64,000 nucleotides of DNA. It comes from an uncultured Bacteroidota bacterium. Lineage in GTDB: Bacteria > Bacteroidota > Bacteroidia > Flavobacteriales > Flavobacteriaceae. The first letter of the stretch is position 1. Every line of letters begins with the position of its first letter. Below the pieces are notes generated by a model, which did no database searches, was not told the DNA's origin, and was given only the letters and a program-made list of their open reading frames with translations. The stretch spans positions 1 through 64,000 of the forward strand of contig CACERG010000009.1 of NCBI GenBank assembly GCA_902561795.1, read 5' to 3'. Made by a program: the position numbers and the translations under genes. Below are positions 60,999 to 64,000 of the stretch, piece after piece.

Positions 60999-62077
60999 AT
61001 GCATTTAAAACAATTAACACTTACACAGTACAAAAATTTCAGCTCTAAGACTTTTGATTTTGACCCCAATATAAATTGTTTTGTTGGTGACAATGGTGTG
61101 GGGAAATCTAACATTCTCGATGCCATTTATCATTTATCATTTTGTAAAAGTTATTTTAATCCTATTTCATTGCAAAACATCCAAATTGGTAATGATTTTT
61201 TTGTAATTAAGGGTTTATACGAAAAAACTTACGTGAAGAAAAAATTATCTGTTCATTCAAAAAAGGACAGAAAAAGATTGTTAAAAGAAATGGTAAAGCC
61301 TACAAGAAAATATCTAAACATATTGGTTTGATTCCAACAGTTATTATTTCTCCAGCAGATAGCGATTTGATCATGGACGGTGGTAGTACAAGAAGAAAGT
61401 TTATTGATAGTGTAATAGGTCAAACAGATTTAATTTTTCTGAATAATCTTTTGGAATACAACAAAATCTTGTCTCAACGTAATTCACTACTTAAATATTT
61501 TGCACTAAACAATACTTACAACGCTAATACACTACAAGTCTATAATGAACAATTAGTGGAGAGAAGCCAGATAATATTCAATAAAAGAAAAGATTTTATG
61601 GATAGCTTTATTCCTGTTTTTAGTAAAATATACAAAAATATTAGTCAAGGAAATGAAAGTGTTTCATTATCCTATATTAGTCAATTAGAGGATGAAAGTC
61701 ATTCAAATCTTCTTTATGAAAGCCTTGGAAAGGATAAGATGTTTCAATATACAACAACAGGTCCTCATAAAGACGATATAATTTTTTTTTTAAATGGCAA
61801 ACCAATCAAAAAATTTGGAAGTCAAGGACAGCAAAAAACATTTCTTATTGCATTAAAGCTTGCACAGTTTGATTTTTTAGAAAATTTAAATGGCTATAGT
61901 CCATTACTCCTTTTTGATGACGCTTTTGATAAATTAGATCAAAAAAGAGTAATTCAGATTCTATCTTTAGTTGACAAAAATTATTTTGGACAAATATTTA
62001 TTACAGATACTCATGAAGAGAGAATAATAAAAGCCTTAAAAAAAATAAAATCAAGTTATGAGATATTCAGACTTTAA
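60999..62077 (+). pseudogene. recF: recF interrupted by a one-base deletion
   Basis: RecF, a DNA repair/recombination ATPase that helps load RecA at gaps. Two frames together give a full-length protein: 60999-61331 holds the N-terminus with Walker A GDNGVGKSN, and the -1 frame from 61286 to 62077 continues RNGKAYKKISKHIG then ISPADSDL, the signature GSQGQQKTFLIALKL and Walker B LLLFDDAFDKLD. The break is in TTAAAAG at 61281-61287; one more A would restore the frame. Rest of the gene is intact, so this is either a recent mutation, a sequencing/assembly error in a homopolymer, or slippage. A TTG at 61328 could restart translation but is unlikely. Confidence 0.88.
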
Positions 62078-62090
62078 AAAGAAAATAGCT

Positions 62091-62477
62091 ATGAAATATT
62101 TATTAATTCTTTTAATTAATTGTTCTTCTGAGAGAGTAAAAATAGATAAATTGGAAGGGTACTGGGAGATTGAGTTTGTTTATCAAAATGGAGAGAAATT
62201 TATTCCAAAATTATCTAAATCAACTTTTGACCATTATCAAATTCAATATCCAAAAGGATTCTTAAATAAAGTCACCCTTGAACTAGATGACTCATTTAAG
62301 ACATCAAATGACAAGACATCTTTTGAAATTGAAAAGAATAATGACAAATATTATTTAAATTATAAATCGCGATGGGATGAATGGAAGTCAAGAATAAAAT
62401 TTTTAGATAGCCAAAAGCTTATTCTTGAAATTGGAAATAGAACTTTTTACTATAAACGGCCAAAAATTAAATTGTAA
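62091..62477 (+). CDS. Small predicted lipoprotein, unknown function
   Basis: About 128 residues from the ATG at 62091 (MKYLLILLINC, lipidated Cys11). Beta-rich lipocalin-like composition: EGYWEIEFVYQNGE, STFDHYQIQYPKGFL, LNYKSRWDEWKSRIKFLDS. It lies 13 bases after recF and overlaps nothing functional. Similar short lipoproteins follow recF in other flavobacteria. Confidence 0.7.
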   Translation: MKYLLILLINCSSERVKIDKLEGYWEIEFVYQNGEKFIPKLSKSTFDHYQIQYPKGFLNKVTLELDDSFKTSNDKTSFEIEKNNDKYYLNYKSRWDEWKSRIKFLDSQKLILEIGNRTFYYKRPKIKL

Positions 62478-62481
62478 TACA

Positions 62482-62784
62482 ATGAAAAATGCGAAACGGA
62501 ATTTTAATCCTATTTCATTAAAATATATTTTAAAAAGTTTTATTTCGCAAAAGTCATTACAAAAAGGTATGACAAATGTCAGGGTCTGTAATGCATGGAA
62601 AGATGTTATGGGAGAGAATGTTTCTAAGTATACCGCCCAGATTAGATTTTCTCGAAAAACACTTATCGTTGTAATTAAATCAGCAGCCTTAGGAATGGAA
62701 TTAAGCTATAAAAAACAGATAATTAAAGAGAAAATGAATAAACACTTAAATGGAGAATATATCAATAAAATAATAATTCGTTAA
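62482..62784 (+). CDS. DUF721/DciA-like protein
   Basis: About 100 residues from the ATG at 62482 ([20 protein letters not shown]), 4 bases after the lipoprotein gene. It shows the DUF721 core [19 protein letters not shown] and [20 protein letters not shown]. DciA proteins with this fold help load the replicative helicase; the flavobacterial relatives are less well studied. It overlaps the convergent ndk by 4 bases. Confidence 0.82.
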   Translation: MKNAKRNFNPISLKYILKSFISQKSLQKGMTNVRVCNAWKDVMGENVSKYTAQIRFSRKTLIVVIKSAALGMELSYKKQIIKEKMNKHLNGEYINKIIIR

Positions 62785-63197
62785 TAGAGATCAACACTTG
62801 CAAAATGAAAAGAAGCCTCAATTAATGCGTTTTCGTTACTATCAGAACCATGTACTGCGTTTTCACCCACAGATTTAGCATAGAGTTTCCTTATTGTTCC
62901 CTCAGCAGCGTCATTTGGATTAGTCGCTCCAATTAAAGTTCTAAAATCACTGACTGCATTTTCTTTTTCTAAAACAGCTACTAATATTGGGCTTCTAGAA
63001 ATAAATTTTACAAGGTCATCATAAAAAGGTCGATCCTTATGTATTTTATAAAATCGCTCAGCGTTTTTTTTTGAAAGTTGAGTTAGTTTAAGAGCCTTAA
63101 ATTTAAATCCAGCAGATGTTACTTTTTCAATTATATTACCAATTAAACCATTTTCAACAGCATCTGGCTTAATCATCATAAAAGTAATATTTTCCAT
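62781..63197 (-). CDS. ndk: Nucleoside diphosphate kinase
   Basis: Transfers the gamma-phosphate of ATP to NDPs. About 138 residues from the ATG at 63197 ([18 protein letters not shown]). Landmarks: [28 protein letters not shown] and the catalytic histidine in [14 protein letters not shown] longer in-frame reading to 63290 adds a non-conserved tail. The divergent nrnA-like gene starts 119 bases further on. Confidence 0.95.
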   Translation of the reverse strand: MENITFMMIKPDAVENGLIGNIIEKVTSAGFKFKALKLTQLSKKNAERFYKIHKDRPFYDDLVKFISRSPILVAVLEKENAVSDFRTLIGATNPNDAAEGTIRKLYAKSVGENAVHGSDSNENALIEASFHFASVDLY

Positions 63198-63316
63198 TTT
63201 TTTTTGTAAAATTAGTAAATTGGATGCATCGCTTATTTGTAAAAGAGTTTTATTTGCTTCATAAAATAAATTTCCTATTAAATCAAACAATTACTAAAGT
63301 ACTATCTTTGTATTAA

Positions 63317-64000
63317 ATGGAAAATAATTTTTTATCAGCTTTTAAGAAAATAATATCGATACGAAAAAAAATTGTTATCATTCCTCATAGAAATCCAGAC
63401 GGTGACGCTCTTGGAAGTGCACTAGCCTTAAAACACTTTCTTGATGCAAAAAAACATAAAGTAAACATAGTTTCCCCTAATGATTACCCAACCTTTCTAA
63501 AATGGCTACCTGGAGAGTCGGAAATAATAAAATTTTCAAAAAGACCTAATACTGCAAGGGATAAGATTAATAATGCAGAATTAATTTTTGGTTTGGATTT
63601 TAACTCCCTTTCAAGGATACAAGATCTGAGTGAAATTGTAAGAAGAACTAAAGTTGATAAAATCATGATAGATCATCATGAATCGCCTGAATTTTTCGCA
63701 AATCATAATTATTCCGATCCTAATATGAGCTCAACATGTGAAATGGTATACAATGTTATAAATGCATCTGATTCTAAATTACTTAATAAAAAAATTGCAT
63801 GTTGTCTTTACACCGGTATCATGACTGACACAGGCTCATTTCGATACCCCTCTACAAATGCTAAGACCCATAAAGTTGTATCACATCTTATAAGTCTTGG
63901 AGCAAATGGTAGTGACATCCATCAAAAAATATTTGATAGTTCTTCAATGAGCAGATTAAAATTACTGGGGATTTCTCTTTCGAATTTAGTGAAAATTCCT
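63317..64000 (+). CDS. DHH-family phosphoesterase, NrnA-like (runs off the right edge)
   Basis: The first 228 codons of a DHH/DHHA1 phosphoesterase like NrnA, which degrades short oligoribonucleotides and 3'-phosphoadenosine 5'-phosphate. Starts at ATG 63317 (MENNFLSAFKKIIS). Motifs in order: IIPHRNPDGDALGSALAL, the second Asp in FGLDFNSL, DHH in MIDHHESP and MTDTGSFRYPST. The DHHA1 part lies beyond the window. Confidence 0.88.
   Translation, partial: MENNFLSAFKKIISIRKKIVIIPHRNPDGDALGSALALKHFLDAKKHKVNIVSPNDYPTFLKWLPGESEIIKFSKRPNTARDKINNAELIFGLDFNSLSRIQDLSEIVRRTKVDKIMIDHHESPEFFANHNYSDPNMSSTCEMVYNVINASDSKLLNKKIACCLYTGIMTDTGSFRYPSTNAKTHKVVSHLISLGANGSDIHQKIFDSSSMSRLKLLGISLSNLVKIP

Noticed and set aside
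61278-61290. Programmed -1 frameshift in recF
   Set aside because: The site GTTAAAA lacks the XXXYYYZ form and no clear stimulatory hairpin follows; kept only as a remote option.
61328-62077. A separate gene starting at TTG 61328
   Set aside because: It is the C-terminal two thirds of RecF; conserved RecF sequence continues upstream in the same frame to 61286, so it is not an independent gene.
1-64000. Mobile elements, CRISPR arrays, prophage, toxin-antitoxin or defence islands
   Set aside because: I looked for transposases, integrases, direct repeats with spacers and defence genes and found none.

Overview
The window comes from a chromosome of a very AT-rich member of the Flavobacteriia (Bacteroidota), most likely a free-living, probably marine, flavobacterium. 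The evidence is: promoters of the Bacteroidota type (TTG about 19-20 bases before TAnnTTTG, clearest at 14295-14325); almost no Shine-Dalgarno sequences; many predicted lipoproteins; DUF5683, DUF1080 and Gfo/Idh proteins typical of the phylum; a long Bacteroidota-type signal peptidase I; a DnaJ with a reduced zinc-finger region; and a familiar flavobacterial order from parA-parB through lepB, two rhomboids, mutL, ribH, TPR, recF, dciA-like, ndk and nrnA. I see no insertion sequence, prophage, CRISPR array, restriction system or integrase. Both ends cut genes (leuA at the left, an nrnA-like gene at the right).

Layout. 1-3.6 kb: end of the leucine operon (leuA-leuB), msrA, galM. 3.6-11.95 kb (minus strand): PAP2 phosphatase, MATE exporter, an M28 peptidase homologue, a sigma-54-type response regulator lacking a DNA-binding domain, grpE-dnaJ, an epimerase and mnmD. 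12-14.2 kb: ilvE, a MazG-like hydrolase, fluoride channel crcB. 14.3-17.1 kb: a nitrogen-acquisition block (porin, amtB, PII); a type II glutamine synthetase follows at 24.1 kb. 17.2-23.7 kb: amidohydrolase, alpha/beta hydrolase, pyrF, prfA, a YceI-like protein with a histidine-rich membrane partner, purM. 26.2 kb: tRNA-Arg.

27-41.5 kb is the most accessory part and is devoted to sugar acids and oxidised sugars. KdgF, an unusual SDR, KDG kinase and KDPG aldolase outline a route from unsaturated uronates (alginate or pectin type) to pyruvate and glyceraldehyde-3-phosphate. Interleaved with it are an exported GMC dehydrogenase with its Tat subunit, two exported Gfo/Idh oxidoreductases, a DUF1080 lipoprotein and an exported TIM-barrel isomerase. 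This set resembles the oxidise-then-eliminate (3-keto) way of breaking glycosidic bonds. No glycoside hydrolase, polysaccharide lyase or SusC/D pair is present in the window.

41.5-49.5 kb: lipoproteins, a divergent PlsC acyltransferase, a cyclophilin, OxyR, two tandem tRNA-Pro genes, and a PQQ sugar dehydrogenase-cytochrome c-DivIC chain with overlapping genes. 49.5-64 kb: conserved housekeeping genes. The main anomalies are a recF split by a single-base deletion, an M28 homologue with two altered metal-ligand positions, a MutL without its endonuclease motifs, an SDR without the usual Tyr/Lys, and a tRNA-Arg with a paired change at tertiary positions 19 and 56.
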